Assembly (NCBI RefSeq): GCF_900143005.1
Contig: NZ_FRCS01000006.1
Location: 248,001-312,000, forward strand
DNA from: Cryptosporangium aurantiacum
Lineage (GTDB): Bacteria; Actinomycetota; Actinomycetes; Mycobacteriales; Cryptosporangiaceae
Direction: 5' to 3'
DNA length: 64,000 nt
The notes below the pieces were generated by a model. The model did no database searches. It saw only the letters and a list, made by a program, of their open reading frames with translations, and was not told where the DNA came from. The stretch's first letter is position 1. Each line of letters starts with the position of its first letter. A program made the position numbers and the translations under genes. This document shows positions 32,939 to 41,481 of the stretch, one piece after another.

Positions 32939-34153
32939 ATGACGTTGACGGCTTCGGAGCAGACGACCAGCACAGTGGTTTATGACCGCCCGTTCGACAG
33001 CGACAACCACTACTACGAGACGCTGGACGCGTTCACCCGGCACCTCGACCCGAAGTACAAGGATCGCGGGATCCGCGTGATCCAGCGCGGCAAGCGCACC
33101 GAGTTGCTGGCCGGTAGCGAGCTGTTCGAGTTCGTCCCGAACCCGACGTTCGACCCCGTCATCGTTCCCGGCTGCCAGGACCTGCTCTTCCGCGGCCAGA
33201 TCCCGGAAGGTGTGAGCCCTCGCGACCTGATGAAGGTCGAGCCGCTGAACCCGGCCTACCGCGACCACGACGTACGGCTCAGGATGATCGAGGAGCAGGG
33301 GTTGTCCGGCATCCTCATGCTGCCGACACTCGCCTGCGGGGTCGAAGAGGCGCTGAAGAAGGACATCCCCGCACTGATGGCCAGCGCCAGTGCATTCAAC
33401 CGCTGGCTCGACGAGGACTGGGGTTTCGCCTACCAGGGCCGGATCTTCTCCGCCCCGATGCTCTCGTTCGCCGACCCCGACGCGGCGGTCAAGGAGCTCG
33501 ATTGGATCATCGAGCGGCGTGCACGCGTCGTCTACGTCCGCCCGGCCCCGATTCCGGCCGGGTACGGCCGCTCGAAGCCGTTCGGCGCGCCGGAGTACGA
33601 CAAGGTGTGGGCGAAGCTGGCCGAGGCCGGCATCGCGGTCGCCTTCCACCTCAGCGACAGCGGCTACAACACGTTCGCCGCCGCCTGGGGCGGCCCCGAA
33701 CGGTTCGTGCCGTTCAGGAACCCCAGCCCCCTAGCCAGCGTCCTCGTCTCCGACCGGGCCATCCACGACACGATCGCCAGCGTCATCATCGGCGGTGTCC
33801 TGCACCGGCACCCGACGCTGAAGATCGCCAGCATCGAGAACGGCTCGGACTTCATCCACCTGCTGATCAAGCGGCTGCGCAAGCAGGCCAACCAGAGCCC
33901 GCACATGTTCCACGAGGACCCCGCCGACACGATCCGCAAACACCTCTGGGTGACTCCGTACTACGAGGAGGACATCCGCAAGCTCGCCGACGTCATCGGC
34001 GTCGACAGGGTGCTGTTCGGCTCGGACTGGCCGCACGGCGAGGGGCTCGAGACCCCGACCGACTTCCTCAAGGAACTCCACGCCTTCGACGAGGCGGAGA
34101 AGGACCAGATCATGCGCACCAACGTCCTCGACCTGCTCGGCCTGGAGTACTGA
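32939..34153 (+). CDS. Amidohydrolase family protein (amidohydrolase 2 fold)
   Basis: A 404-residue metal-dependent hydrolase or decarboxylase. The N-terminal metal motif is atypical, FDSDNHYYET; AVAFHLSDSGYN and IASIENGSDFIHLLI mark the central strands, and LFGSDWPHGEG carries the conserved catalytic Asp. This group includes ring-cleavage hydrolases and ACMSD-like decarboxylases. ATG 32939 has GGAGGTG upstream. First gene of an operon: the next gene starts immediately after its stop. The substrate cannot be deduced. Confidence 0.87.
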   Translation: MTLTASEQTTSTVVYDRPFDSDNHYYETLDAFTRHLDPKYKDRGIRVIQRGKRTELLAGSELFEFVPNPTFDPVIVPGCQDLLFRGQIPEGVSPRDLMKVEPLNPAYRDHDVRLRMIEEQGLSGILMLPTLACGVEEALKKDIPALMASASAFNRWLDEDWGFAYQGRIFSAPMLSFADPDAAVKELDWIIERRARVVYVRPAPIPAGYGRSKPFGAPEYDKVWAKLAEAGIAVAFHLSDSGYNTFAAAWGGPERFVPFRNPSPLASVLVSDRAIHDTIASVIIGGVLHRHPTLKIASIENGSDFIHLLIKRLRKQANQSPHMFHEDPADTIRKHLWVTPYYEEDIRKLADVIGVDRVLFGSDWPHGEGLETPTDFLKELHAFDEAEKDQIMRTNVLDLLGLEY

Positions 34154-34996
34154 ATGCCCGACGCTCGCCGGGTCCACGACTGCCTCATCAACGTCCACTT
34201 CGGTGATGAGCAGCAGGCCGAGTACATGCACCGCGTGAAGAACGAGTACTTCAAGCGAGCCGACTCCATTTTCGACCCCTGGGACATGGCGTCCGTCCTC
34301 GACGAGATGGACGCCAACGGCGTGGAGCGGGCGGTGCTCACCGCCGACGTCCGCAAGCCGGGTGGGTCGCCGTACAAGTTCGTCGAAGCCCGCCCGGACC
34401 GGTTCTCGCTCGCGCTGGGCGGTCTGGACCTGCTCAAACCGATGCCGACGCTGCGCACGCTGCAGTCGATGGTCGCCGACTACCCGGTGACCTCGGCCAA
34501 CGTCGGACCGGCGTTCTGGGGCGACGGCCGGTACAACCCTGAAGACGCCGTGTACTTCCCGCTCTACACGAAGTGTGCCGAGCTGGAACTGCCGCTCTGC
34601 ATGAACACCGGGCTCCCGGGCCCGCCGATCCCCGGCGAGGCGCAGAACCCGATCTACCTCGACCGCGTCTGCGTCCGCTTCCCGGAACTGAAGCTCTGCA
34701 TGATCCACGGCGCCGACCCCTGGTGGGACACCGCGATCCGGCTGCTCGGCAAGTACCCCAACCTCCGTCTGATGACGTCGGCCTGGGCACCCAAGTACCT
34801 GCCCGAAAGCCTGCTGCACTTCATGCGGACCCGCGGCAAGACCAAGGTCATCTTCGCGTCGGACGCACCGGTGCTTTCGATCACCCGGACCGTCGGCGAG
34901 GCGACGAAGCTCTACCTACCGCCTGAGGTCATGGACAACTACCTCTACGGCAACGCCGAGGCGTTCTTCTTCCAGAAGGTAGGGGGCAGCGCATGA
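34154..34996 (+). CDS. Amidohydrolase family protein (second, shorter)
   Basis: A 280-residue TIM-barrel amidohydrolase-2 protein. VHDCLINVHFGDEQ is the N-terminal metal motif; LCMNTGLPGPP, LKLCMIHGADPWWDTAIRLL and KVIFASDAPVLSI give the later strands. It starts directly after the TGA of the first amidohydrolase and overlaps the enoyl-CoA hydratase start by 4 bp. Two adjacent, divergent amidohydrolases suggest two subunits or consecutive hydrolytic or decarboxylating steps. Confidence 0.86.
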   Translation: MPDARRVHDCLINVHFGDEQQAEYMHRVKNEYFKRADSIFDPWDMASVLDEMDANGVERAVLTADVRKPGGSPYKFVEARPDRFSLALGGLDLLKPMPTLRTLQSMVADYPVTSANVGPAFWGDGRYNPEDAVYFPLYTKCAELELPLCMNTGLPGPPIPGEAQNPIYLDRVCVRFPELKLCMIHGADPWWDTAIRLLGKYPNLRLMTSAWAPKYLPESLLHFMRTRGKTKVIFASDAPVLSITRTVGEATKLYLPPEVMDNYLYGNAEAFFFQKVGGSA

Positions 34997-35778
34997 GCGA
35001 ACTCATGGTCGAACGTTCCGACGGGCTGGTCACGGTCACGTTCAACCGGCCGCAGAAGAAGAACGCGATCAACGCCGAGATCTGGAACGCCCTCGACGAC
35101 GTCCTGACCGAGGTCCAGTACGAGCCGGCCGACCGCGCGCTGCTCCTCACCGGCTCCGGCGGGAACTTCTCGGCCGGCGCGGACCTGGGCGGCAGCCCGA
35201 GCGGCACCGGGCTGACCGGCCGCCCGCTCCAGGCGATCGTGCACGAGATGCGCGCCGCCGGCGAGATCATCCATCGCCTGCAGCGTCTGCCGAAGCCGAC
35301 GATCGCCGCGGTGGACGGCGTCGCGGTTGGGGTGGCCCTGGGCCTCGCGCTGGCCTGCGACCTGATCGTCGCGTCCGACCGGGCCCGCTTCGCCGAGGTC
35401 TTCGTCAAACGCGGGCTCGCGCTCGACGGCGGAACGTCGTGGACGCTCCCCCGCCAGATCGGCCTGCGGCGCGCGAAGCAATTGGCGTTCTTCGGGGACT
35501 TCCTCGACGCCCGGCAGGCGGAGCAGTGGGGATTGGTCAACAACGTCGTTCCGGCCGACGATCTGGCGAAGACCGCACAGGACTGGGGCCGACGGCTCGC
35601 GGCCGGGCCGACCACCGCGCTGAGCCTGATCAAACGCCTGCTGGATGCCGAAGGGAGCTTCGAGCAGGCCCTCGAGAACGAGGCGCGGGCCCAGCACATC
35701 GCGTACACCACCGACGACATGAAGGAAGGCATCCAGGCCTTCCTGGAACGTCGCGACCCGAACTTCACCGGTGCGTGA
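34993..35778 (+). CDS. Enoyl-CoA hydratase/isomerase family protein
   Basis: A 261-residue crotonase. The first oxyanion loop GSGGNFSAGADLGG and second GVAVGVALGLALACDLIVAS are intact, as is RGLALDGGTSWTLPRQIGLR. The position of the first catalytic Glu of hydratases (Gly-Gly-Gly-x-Glu) is Ala/Leu here, and the second is Asp, so simple hydration is doubtful; isomerase, hydrolase or ring-opening activity is possible. It overlaps the upstream gene (ATGA) and is followed by the dehydrogenase pair after 4 bp. Confidence 0.87.
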   Translation: MSELMVERSDGLVTVTFNRPQKKNAINAEIWNALDDVLTEVQYEPADRALLLTGSGGNFSAGADLGGSPSGTGLTGRPLQAIVHEMRAAGEIIHRLQRLPKPTIAAVDGVAVGVALGLALACDLIVASDRARFAEVFVKRGLALDGGTSWTLPRQIGLRRAKQLAFFGDFLDARQAEQWGLVNNVVPADDLAKTAQDWGRRLAAGPTTALSLIKRLLDAEGSFEQALENEARAQHIAYTTDDMKEGIQAFLERRDPNFTGA

Positions 35779-35782
35779 GGCC

Positions 35783-36850
35783 ATGACCGTCGATCTGATC
35801 CCGGCTCCCACCGAGGAGCAGACGATGGTGCTCGACGCCACCGTCCGGTTCATCCAGAACGAGTTTCCGCTCAGCAGGGTCCGGGAGCGGGTCGACGGCC
35901 GGGAGGGCGTCGACAGCGGATACCGGAAAGGGGCGGCCGGGCTCGGCTGGTTCGGCCTGCTCGCCGACGAAGCGCACGGCGGCGGCAGCGCGTCGGACAA
36001 CGGTCTGGTCGACGCCGCGATGATCGCCGCGGAACGCGGTGCGGTCCTCCAGCCGGGGCCGTACGTGGGACACAGCGTGGTCGTCCACGCACTGTCCACC
36101 GCGGGCGGTGACCCGCGGCTCGCGGACCTCCTGCAGGGCAATGCGTGGGCGACGTGGATTCCCGGCGGCGTCGAACTACGGGGGCAGGCGCTGCACGGCG
36201 TCGTCGGGGCGGCGGCCGAGATCGATGACTGCGCCTGGCTGCTGGTCACTGCCCGATCACCGGAGGGGCCCACTCAGCTGCTCGTACCGACCGACGCGCC
36301 CGGGATGACGGTCCACCCCCTCCACGGTCTGGATCTGACGCGTCGCTGGTTCCGCGTCGAGTTCGACGGAGTGATACCGGCCGCGGACCCGGTCATCGGC
36401 GGTCCCGGTCCGGAGACCGCACGGGCTGTCGCGCGGCAGGAGCAAATTGCCGCTGTGCTCTCGGCTGCCGAAGCCGTCGGCGCGATGCACGCGAATTTCG
36501 CGCTCGCCCTGGAGTACGCGAAGTCGCGCATCGCGTTCGGACGGCCCATCGGGTCGTTCCAGGCGATAAAGCATCTGCTAGCCGATACCAGCCTGTGGCT
36601 CGAGATGTCGAAGGCGATCGTGGTGGCCGCGGCGGAGGCAGGCGAGGGCCCCTTGGCCCACGCCGCGAAGTCGTTCGTCGGCGAACGTAGCGCCGAGCTG
36701 ACGCAGAACTGCTTCCAGGTCTTCGGCGGGATCGGCTACACCTGGGAGCACGATCAGCATCTCTACCTGCGTCGGCTCGCCGCCGAGCGGGTCGCGTTCG
36801 GCTCACCGTCCTGGCACCGCGAACAACTGCTGAAGCTGGGGAACCTATGA
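35783..36850 (+). CDS. Acyl-CoA dehydrogenase (subunit A of a probable pair)
   Basis: A 355-residue protein of the acyl-CoA dehydrogenase family, slightly shorter than usual. AGLGWFGLLADEAHGGGSAS, ALEYAKSRIAFGRPIGSFQA, IKHLLADTS and the C-terminal QVFGGIGYTWEHDQHLYLRR are typical of steroid- and cholate-type FadE subunits. The tail lacks the Gly-Thr-x-Glu segment that carries the catalytic Glu in the neighbouring protein. ATG 35783 (GAGG just upstream) is used; GTG 35771 would overlap the previous stop. Stop and next start overlap (ATGA). Confidence 0.87.
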   Translation: MTVDLIPAPTEEQTMVLDATVRFIQNEFPLSRVRERVDGREGVDSGYRKGAAGLGWFGLLADEAHGGGSASDNGLVDAAMIAAERGAVLQPGPYVGHSVVVHALSTAGGDPRLADLLQGNAWATWIPGGVELRGQALHGVVGAAAEIDDCAWLLVTARSPEGPTQLLVPTDAPGMTVHPLHGLDLTRRWFRVEFDGVIPAADPVIGGPGPETARAVARQEQIAAVLSAAEAVGAMHANFALALEYAKSRIAFGRPIGSFQAIKHLLADTSLWLEMSKAIVVAAAEAGEGPLAHAAKSFVGERSAELTQNCFQVFGGIGYTWEHDQHLYLRRLAAERVAFGSPSWHREQLLKLGNL

Positions 36851-38103
36851 GCGAGGACCTGGATGCCTACCGGGCACGAGCCCGGGAGTGGATCGCCGCC
36901 AACCTGGAACGCCGCGCGCCCAGCGGCCGTAACCCGATGTTCGGAAGTGATCACCGCACCGACGCGTACATCGCGCAGCAGCGCGCCCTGCAGCGGCGCC
37001 TGTGGGAAGCCGGCTACGCCGGCATCACCTGGCCGACGGAGTACGGCGGGCAAGGGCTGGGGCCGGAGTACCAGCGCGCCTTCGACGAAGAAGCCAAGGG
37101 CTACGCTCGCCCCGATTTCGGCGTCATCGGCGGCACCACGTTCGGCGTCTGCGCGACGACCATGCTCGCCCACGGATCACCGGAATTCCTCGAGCGTCAC
37201 ATTCCCCGGGTGCTGGCCGGCGACGAACTCATCGCGCAGTTCTTCTCCGACCCAGAAGCCGGTTCCGATCTCGCCGGCGTGCGCACTCAAGCGGTGAAGG
37301 ACGGGGAGCGCTGGATCCTCAACGGCTCGAAGATCTGGAGCAGCGGCGCCTACCACGCCGACTACGGCCTCTGCCTGGCCCGTACCAACTGGGACGCACC
37401 GAAACACCGCGGCCTGACCTGGTTCGCAGTACCCACGAACGCCAACGGTGTCACCGTCCAGCGGATCAAGCAGATCAACGGCGACGCCGAGTTCTGCCAA
37501 GAGTTCTTCGACGACGTCGAACTGACCGATGACGACGTCGTCGGGCAGGTCGACGACGGCTGGACCGTCACGCAAACGATGCTGTTCTTCGAGCGCGGCG
37601 GCGGCGGTGGGTCCGCGACGCCGCCCGCGAAGCCCAGCGTGATCGCGCCCGACCTGGTGGACCTCGCCACGGCAGCCGGCCGTCTCGGCGATCCACACGC
37701 TCGCGATCTCCTCGCCAAGGCTCACGTCGACGACCTGGTTCGCGCGGCCATGGCGCGCCGGGTGGGCGCGCTCATGGCAACAGATCCCGCCCGGGGCGCC
37801 AACATCGCCTCGTACGGCAAGCTCATGTCCGGCGTCTTCGATCCGCGCCGGGCCGCGTTCGCGATGGAGATCGCCACCGACCACGCAGTCGTCTGGGACA
37901 GCACCGACTCACCCGCCGCCGATGCCGCCACTGGGCTGCTGAACGGCAGGTTCATGGCGATCGCGGGCGGAACCTGCGAGATGCAACGCAACTCGATCGG
38001 CGAACGCGTGCTCGGACTGCCCCGCGAGCCGTCGTTCGACTCCCGCAAGCCATTCCGCGACGTCCTCCGGGACGCCCAGAACTGGTCCGGCCGGGTCGGC
38101 TGA
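36847..38103 (+). CDS. Acyl-CoA dehydrogenase (subunit B of a probable pair)
   Basis: A 418-residue acyl-CoA dehydrogenase: LWEAGYAGITWPTEYGGQGL, AQFFSDPEAGSDLAGVRTQA, GERWILNGSKIWSSGAYHAD and the C-terminal AGGTCEMQRNSIGERVLGLP, whose Glu matches the catalytic base of medium-chain enzymes. The tight coupling of two unequal FadE genes is the mark of alpha2-beta2 heterotetrameric dehydrogenases acting on bulky CoA thioesters in Mycobacterium and relatives. A hairpin follows 12 bp after the stop. Confidence 0.88.
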   Translation: MSEDLDAYRARAREWIAANLERRAPSGRNPMFGSDHRTDAYIAQQRALQRRLWEAGYAGITWPTEYGGQGLGPEYQRAFDEEAKGYARPDFGVIGGTTFGVCATTMLAHGSPEFLERHIPRVLAGDELIAQFFSDPEAGSDLAGVRTQAVKDGERWILNGSKIWSSGAYHADYGLCLARTNWDAPKHRGLTWFAVPTNANGVTVQRIKQINGDAEFCQEFFDDVELTDDDVVGQVDDGWTVTQTMLFFERGGGGGSATPPAKPSVIAPDLVDLATAAGRLGDPHARDLLAKAHVDDLVRAAMARRVGALMATDPARGANIASYGKLMSGVFDPRRAAFAMEIATDHAVVWDSTDSPAADAATGLLNGRFMAIAGGTCEMQRNSIGERVLGLPREPSFDSRKPFRDVLRDAQNWSGRVG

Positions 38104-38115
38104 CCCGAACCCCCC

Positions 38116-38150
38116 GCCGCTGCCGGCCGCCCTCCGCAGCCGGCAGCGGC
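38116..38150 (+). terminator. Hairpin between the dehydrogenase and ligase genes
   Basis: GCCGCTGCCGGC (38116-38127), 11-nt loop, GCCGGCAGCGGC (38139-38150): a perfect 12-bp GC-rich stem. It suggests that the main operon ends or is attenuated here and that the acyl-CoA ligase gene at 38209 has lower or separate expression. Confidence 0.65.
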
Positions 38151-38208
38151 TCCTTCGACGTGCTGTCGCTCCCCAATGTCGTCGTGCAGTCAGCGAGGTA
38201 CCGGACCC

Positions 38209-39933
38209 ATGCCCCTGAACGAATCGAAACCCACAGCCGACGAAACGGTTACCACCCTGCTACGGCAGGCCCGTCAGACGCTCACCGCGCCCGGTGCCCC
38301 GTTCGAGATCATGGAAGAGGACGTCCGAGGGAACCCGATGCCGGTGTTCCGCCATCGCATTCCCTCGCTGCGCGACCTATTCCAGACCTCGCGACGCCAC
38401 GACACCCGCACGTACCTCGTCGATGGCGACGTACGACTCGACTTCCGGACGCACGCGGAGCTGGTCGACGCGCTCGCTGCCGCCCTGCAGACCGAGTTCC
38501 GCGTACGGCCCGGAGACCGAGTCGCGCTCTACGCCGCCAACCGCTGGGAGTGGATCGTCTCCTTCTGGGCGATCACCGTCGCGGGCGCACTTCCGACCGC
38601 CTTCAACGGATGGTGGACGGTCGACGAGTTCACCGCGGCCGCCCACCTGGTGGAGCCGGTCCTAATGATCGGCGACGGACCTCGTCTCCAACGCGCCGCC
38701 GAGTCAGGGCTGGCGCTCCCCATGCTCCGAATGGACGAGGACCTCCCGGCCGTGCTGGATCGGCACCGCCGGCTCAGTCCCGCGCCGACGCCGGTCAGCG
38801 AAGACGACCCGGCGATGTTGATCTTCACCAGCGGCACGACCGGCCGGGCGAAAGCGGTCACCGTGCCCCACCGGGCGGTGTCCGGACACCTCCAGCTGGT
38901 CGGCCTCGCCGAGACCGCGGCCCGGGTCGCGTTCTTCGGGCAGCCGGTGCCGGCCGCCGACGACCCGGTTCCCGCGAGCGACGACGTCGTCTTGGTGACA
39001 TCCCCGCTGTTCCACGTCTCGATGTTGTACGGCGCGGTCTTCCCCGCGCTGGCCAAGGGATCCGAGATGGTCCTCGTCCCCGGCCGCTTCGACCCGGAAC
39101 GCGTCCTCCGCGTGATCGAGCAGGAGCGGGTGACCATGTGGATGGCGCTCGGCAGCGCCGCCCCGCGCCTGTGCGCGTCTCCCGCTCTCGGACGCTCCGA
39201 CACCAGCAGCGTCCGCGTACTCGGAGTCGGCGGCGCCCCGGTCAGCCCGGCGGTGCAACGCAGCCTGCGGGACGCGTTCCCCAGTGCGTCCCACGCACTG
39301 GGCATGGGGTACACCAGCACCGAGGCCGGCGCCACGGTCGCGAGCATCAATGGGCCGGAGTACGCCGCTCATCCCACCTCGACCGGCCGGGTCTTCCCCA
39401 CCACAACGGTCGAGCTGAGGGATCCCCTCGGCGCACCCGTACCGGAGGGTGAGCTCGGCGAGGTCCACGTCCGCAGCCCGTACCTGATGCTCGGCTACTG
39501 GAACGACCCGGCTGCCTCCGCCGCAGTGCTCAAGCCCGGAGGCTGGCTGGCGATGGGCGACATGGCGCGCCTCCGGAGCGGTCTGCTCTACATCGACTCC
39601 CGCGCCAGGGACATGATCCTCGTCAGTGCCGAGAACGTGTCCCCCACCGAGGTCGAGTACCGGTTGGACGAGCATCCGGACGTGCTGGAAGCCGCCGTCT
39701 TCGCGGTCGACGACGACGTCACCGGCGACGCGGTGTGCGCCGTCGTGGTCACCGAGCCGGCGAGCTCTGTGGGTACCGCAGAGCTGACCGAGTGGTGCCG
39801 CAGCGGCCTGGCCCACTACAAGGTGCCGACGCAATGGCACCTCACGTCGGAGCCACTGCCACGGACCGCGAGCGGGAAACTCGTCAAAAGCGTCCTACGG
39901 GATCAGGTCACGGACACGACGATCGACAGCTGA
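38209..39933 (+). CDS. AMP-dependent acyl-CoA synthetase/ligase
   Basis: A 574-residue member of the ANL superfamily. P-loop MLIFTSGTTGRAKAV, A5-like GMGYTSTEAGA, hinge GDMARLRSGLLYIDSRARDM, ILVSAENVSPTEVE and the C-terminal lysine motif PRTASGKLVKSVLRD are all present, so it should be active. It would activate the carboxylate substrate for the dehydrogenase/hydratase steps encoded upstream. ATG 38209 has GCGAGGT upstream. A hairpin separates it from the rest of the operon. Confidence 0.9.
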   Translation: MPLNESKPTADETVTTLLRQARQTLTAPGAPFEIMEEDVRGNPMPVFRHRIPSLRDLFQTSRRHDTRTYLVDGDVRLDFRTHAELVDALAAALQTEFRVRPGDRVALYAANRWEWIVSFWAITVAGALPTAFNGWWTVDEFTAAAHLVEPVLMIGDGPRLQRAAESGLALPMLRMDEDLPAVLDRHRRLSPAPTPVSEDDPAMLIFTSGTTGRAKAVTVPHRAVSGHLQLVGLAETAARVAFFGQPVPAADDPVPASDDVVLVTSPLFHVSMLYGAVFPALAKGSEMVLVPGRFDPERVLRVIEQERVTMWMALGSAAPRLCASPALGRSDTSSVRVLGVGGAPVSPAVQRSLRDAFPSASHALGMGYTSTEAGATVASINGPEYAAHPTSTGRVFPTTTVELRDPLGAPVPEGELGEVHVRSPYLMLGYWNDPAASAAVLKPGGWLAMGDMARLRSGLLYIDSRARDMILVSAENVSPTEVEYRLDEHPDVLEAAVFAVDDDVTGDAVCAVVVTEPASSVGTAELTEWCRSGLAHYKVPTQWHLTSEPLPRTASGKLVKSVLRDQVTDTTIDS

Positions 39934-39936
39934 CCA

Positions 39937-39966
39937 CGGCGGCGGCCCGGCGACGGGTCGCCGCCG
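39937..39966. terminator. GC-rich hairpin between the ligase gene and the TetR fragment
   Basis: CGGCGGCG and CGCCGCCG (39937-39944, 39959-39966) enclose a 14-nt segment that can itself pair CCCG with CGGG. It starts within 4 bp of the ligase stop codon and can act for both converging strands. Confidence 0.5.
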
Positions 39967-39969
39967 GAC

Positions 39970-40266
39970 TCACGCCCCGGTCAGGCCATCGATGGCGTAC
40001 CGCCGCACGAACGAGCTCACCGACTCGGGATCGTCCGCCTCGTACGCGATCGAGGTCTGGAAAACCGTGAACGACAAGAGCATCCGGGCCAGCCATTCGC
40101 TGGCGTCATCGACGTCGAGGGCCGTCCGGACCTCGTCTCGTTCCCGTGCGGCTTGGATGTAGGGCCGCAAGAATTTCGACGTGCGGCGCAGCGCCTGGGG
40201 GCTCAGGGTGATCAACATCCGGATCATCGCCGTCCGGCTGCCGAACTGATCCGGAACCGACCGCAA
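39970..40266 (-). pseudogene. Truncated paralogue of the island TetR regulator
   Basis: Only the C-terminal domain is left: VRTALDVDDASEWLARMLLS, FTVFQTSIAYEADDPESVSS and FVRRYAIDGLTGA. These match the TetR gene at 32168 (VRSDLDVADASEWLARIILS and so on) at most positions; the DNA is similarly alike, by eye near 80%. The HTH half is missing, cut off at about 40250, right where a serine-recombinase relic begins. No usable start is seen. Confidence 0.8.
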
Positions 40267-40351
40267 TCCTCACCGCGACGGCGGCCCCTGGACGGTGCAG
40301 ACCGTCGCGAGCATCCTGGCCAACCCCCGGTACACCGGACGGCAGGTCTGA
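40265..40351 (+). pseudogene. Serine-recombinase remnant (recombinase domain)
   Basis: NPHRDGGPWTVQTVASILAN and PRYTGRQV followed by a stop. The pattern Trp-(S/T)-x-x-(T/S)-(V/I)-x-x-Ile-Leu-x-Asn-Pro-x-Tyr-x-Gly is the signature of the PF07508 recombinase domain in large serine recombinases. Only about 28 codons survive. It directly abuts the broken TetR gene. Confidence 0.7.
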
Positions 40352-40700
40352 CACCGGCAAGGCCGCCACCGCCCTGACCCCGCCGCAGGCGAGCTGGGCG
40401 AGCGTCGCCGGAATCCGGCGGAGAATGGACCTTCTGTCCTCACCTCACGCACCCGGGCCGGTCAGCAGAAGCAGTGCATTCCCGCATTAAGCAGGTATAC
40501 ATACGGTTGATATACCGATTCCCAAGCCGTGGCCACTCCCCTTCTGGCTACCGGAGAGCACTCGCAATTCAATAGACGGTGCCGGTGATGAATATCGTCG
40601 GATCCCACGCCGTCAGCTCCTGCCAGCCGGACGCTCTGGAACCGTCGTGGCGTCGACAGCGATCGAGTCGGCAGCCGCCTGTCGTGGTTTATCGTGGCGC
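40352..40700. other. 349-bp intergenic stretch with an AT-rich palindrome
   Basis: Mostly non-coding. Between about 40475 and 40525 the DNA is distinctly AT-rich for this genome and holds GGTATA-N11-TATACC (40494-40499, 40511-40516), a possible promoter or operator for the DUF6247/toxin-like pair downstream. The rest shows no recognisable gene. Confidence 0.4.
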
Positions 40701-41012
40701 ATGCCCGCACCAGCTCCAGCACCTGACGAGCCGGGAATGCCCGCCGCCAGCCCGAACCCGATCCGGGCCGCGTTGCTTCCAGAGGAAGCCGGTGACTTCG
40801 ACCGGGAGTACCGCCAGGCGATGAACGAGGCAGTCGAGACCCTGGAGCTCACCGGCGTCCTGGCGCTACTTCGCCGCTGGCAGCGGGTCGCGTGGTCCTC
40901 CCGCGACGAACGCGCCCATCGACGGATGCTCGAACGCGCCGAGCAACTGTCAGCCGGTGAGACAGTGGCGACTGAGCCGTGGCCGGTGACCCGCGCGAGG
41001 CTCGGCCGGTAG
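40701..41012 (+). CDS. DUF6247 family protein (probable antitoxin-like partner)
   Basis: A 103-residue protein. ASPNPIRAALLPEEAGDFDR, EYRQAMNEAVETLELTGVLA and LLRRWQRVAWSSRDERAHRR are the signature of DUF6247, a frequent actinobacterial small protein that is encoded just upstream of a RelE/ParE-like ORF. An antitoxin role is inferred from that arrangement only. ATG 40701 gives the family start. The next gene begins right after its stop. Confidence 0.75.
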   Translation: MPAPAPAPDEPGMPAASPNPIRAALLPEEAGDFDREYRQAMNEAVETLELTGVLALLRRWQRVAWSSRDERAHRRMLERAEQLSAGETVATEPWPVTRARLGR

Positions 41013-41273
41013 GTGTACGCCGTCGAAACCGACACCGAGGTCGTGGAGCAGATCGCCGCCTTGCCAGCTTCCGCACTGCCGTCTTACGCGGAACTCATGG
41101 CGCTGCTCCCCCAGCGTCCCGCCGATCCGGTCGCGCGCCCACCCCACCGTGGCCGCCGCGACCGGGGCGATCCGGAGCCGGTGCGGGGGCCGCCCGGCGA
41201 TGTGCCGACGGGAGCCAGCGACCTGCGCCGCGCCGCCGACTTCGCCACATACCAGGCACTCAGAGCGGCGTGA
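41013..41273 (+). pseudogene. Chimeric or damaged RelE/ParE-like toxin gene
   Basis: The GTG at 41013 directly follows the DUF6247 stop, and MYAVETDTEVVEQIAALPAS then ALPSYAELMALL looks like the start of the small toxin-like protein usually encoded there. After about 33 residues the similarity ends; the frame continues with arginine/proline-rich sequence and ends in ASDLRRAADFATYQALRAA, which resembles the end of a different small protein. The expected tail with its beta-strands and WPFG-type core is missing. Confidence 0.5.
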
Positions 41274-41333
41274 TAGCGGGCCGATCACCGGATCCCTGGC
41301 ACGGATCTCGGTCTCCCCGCACGACCCGCGTAC

Positions 41334-41368
41334 GTTTTAACAGTCGTCTCAGGATCGCTCAGTATGAA
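41334..41368 (+). promoter_or_regulatory. 35-bp conserved element, copy 1
   Basis: Starts GTTTTAAC, contains GTCGTC and TCGCTC, ends GAA; 29 of 35 positions match the element at 43586-43620, and the length is identical. It lies 114 bp before the LuxR-type regulator gene. The conserved blocks and spacing look like a shared promoter or activator site. Confidence 0.65.
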
Positions 41369-41481
41369 GTTAGGCATCGCCGGGCGACGCGTCTCGGCAT
41401 CGCCGAACGCGCCGCGCTTCACAGCGGCACGGTCAGCGCCGGCCCGTACCGGACGGCCGCGCCCCTGAAAGGCAGCCATTC

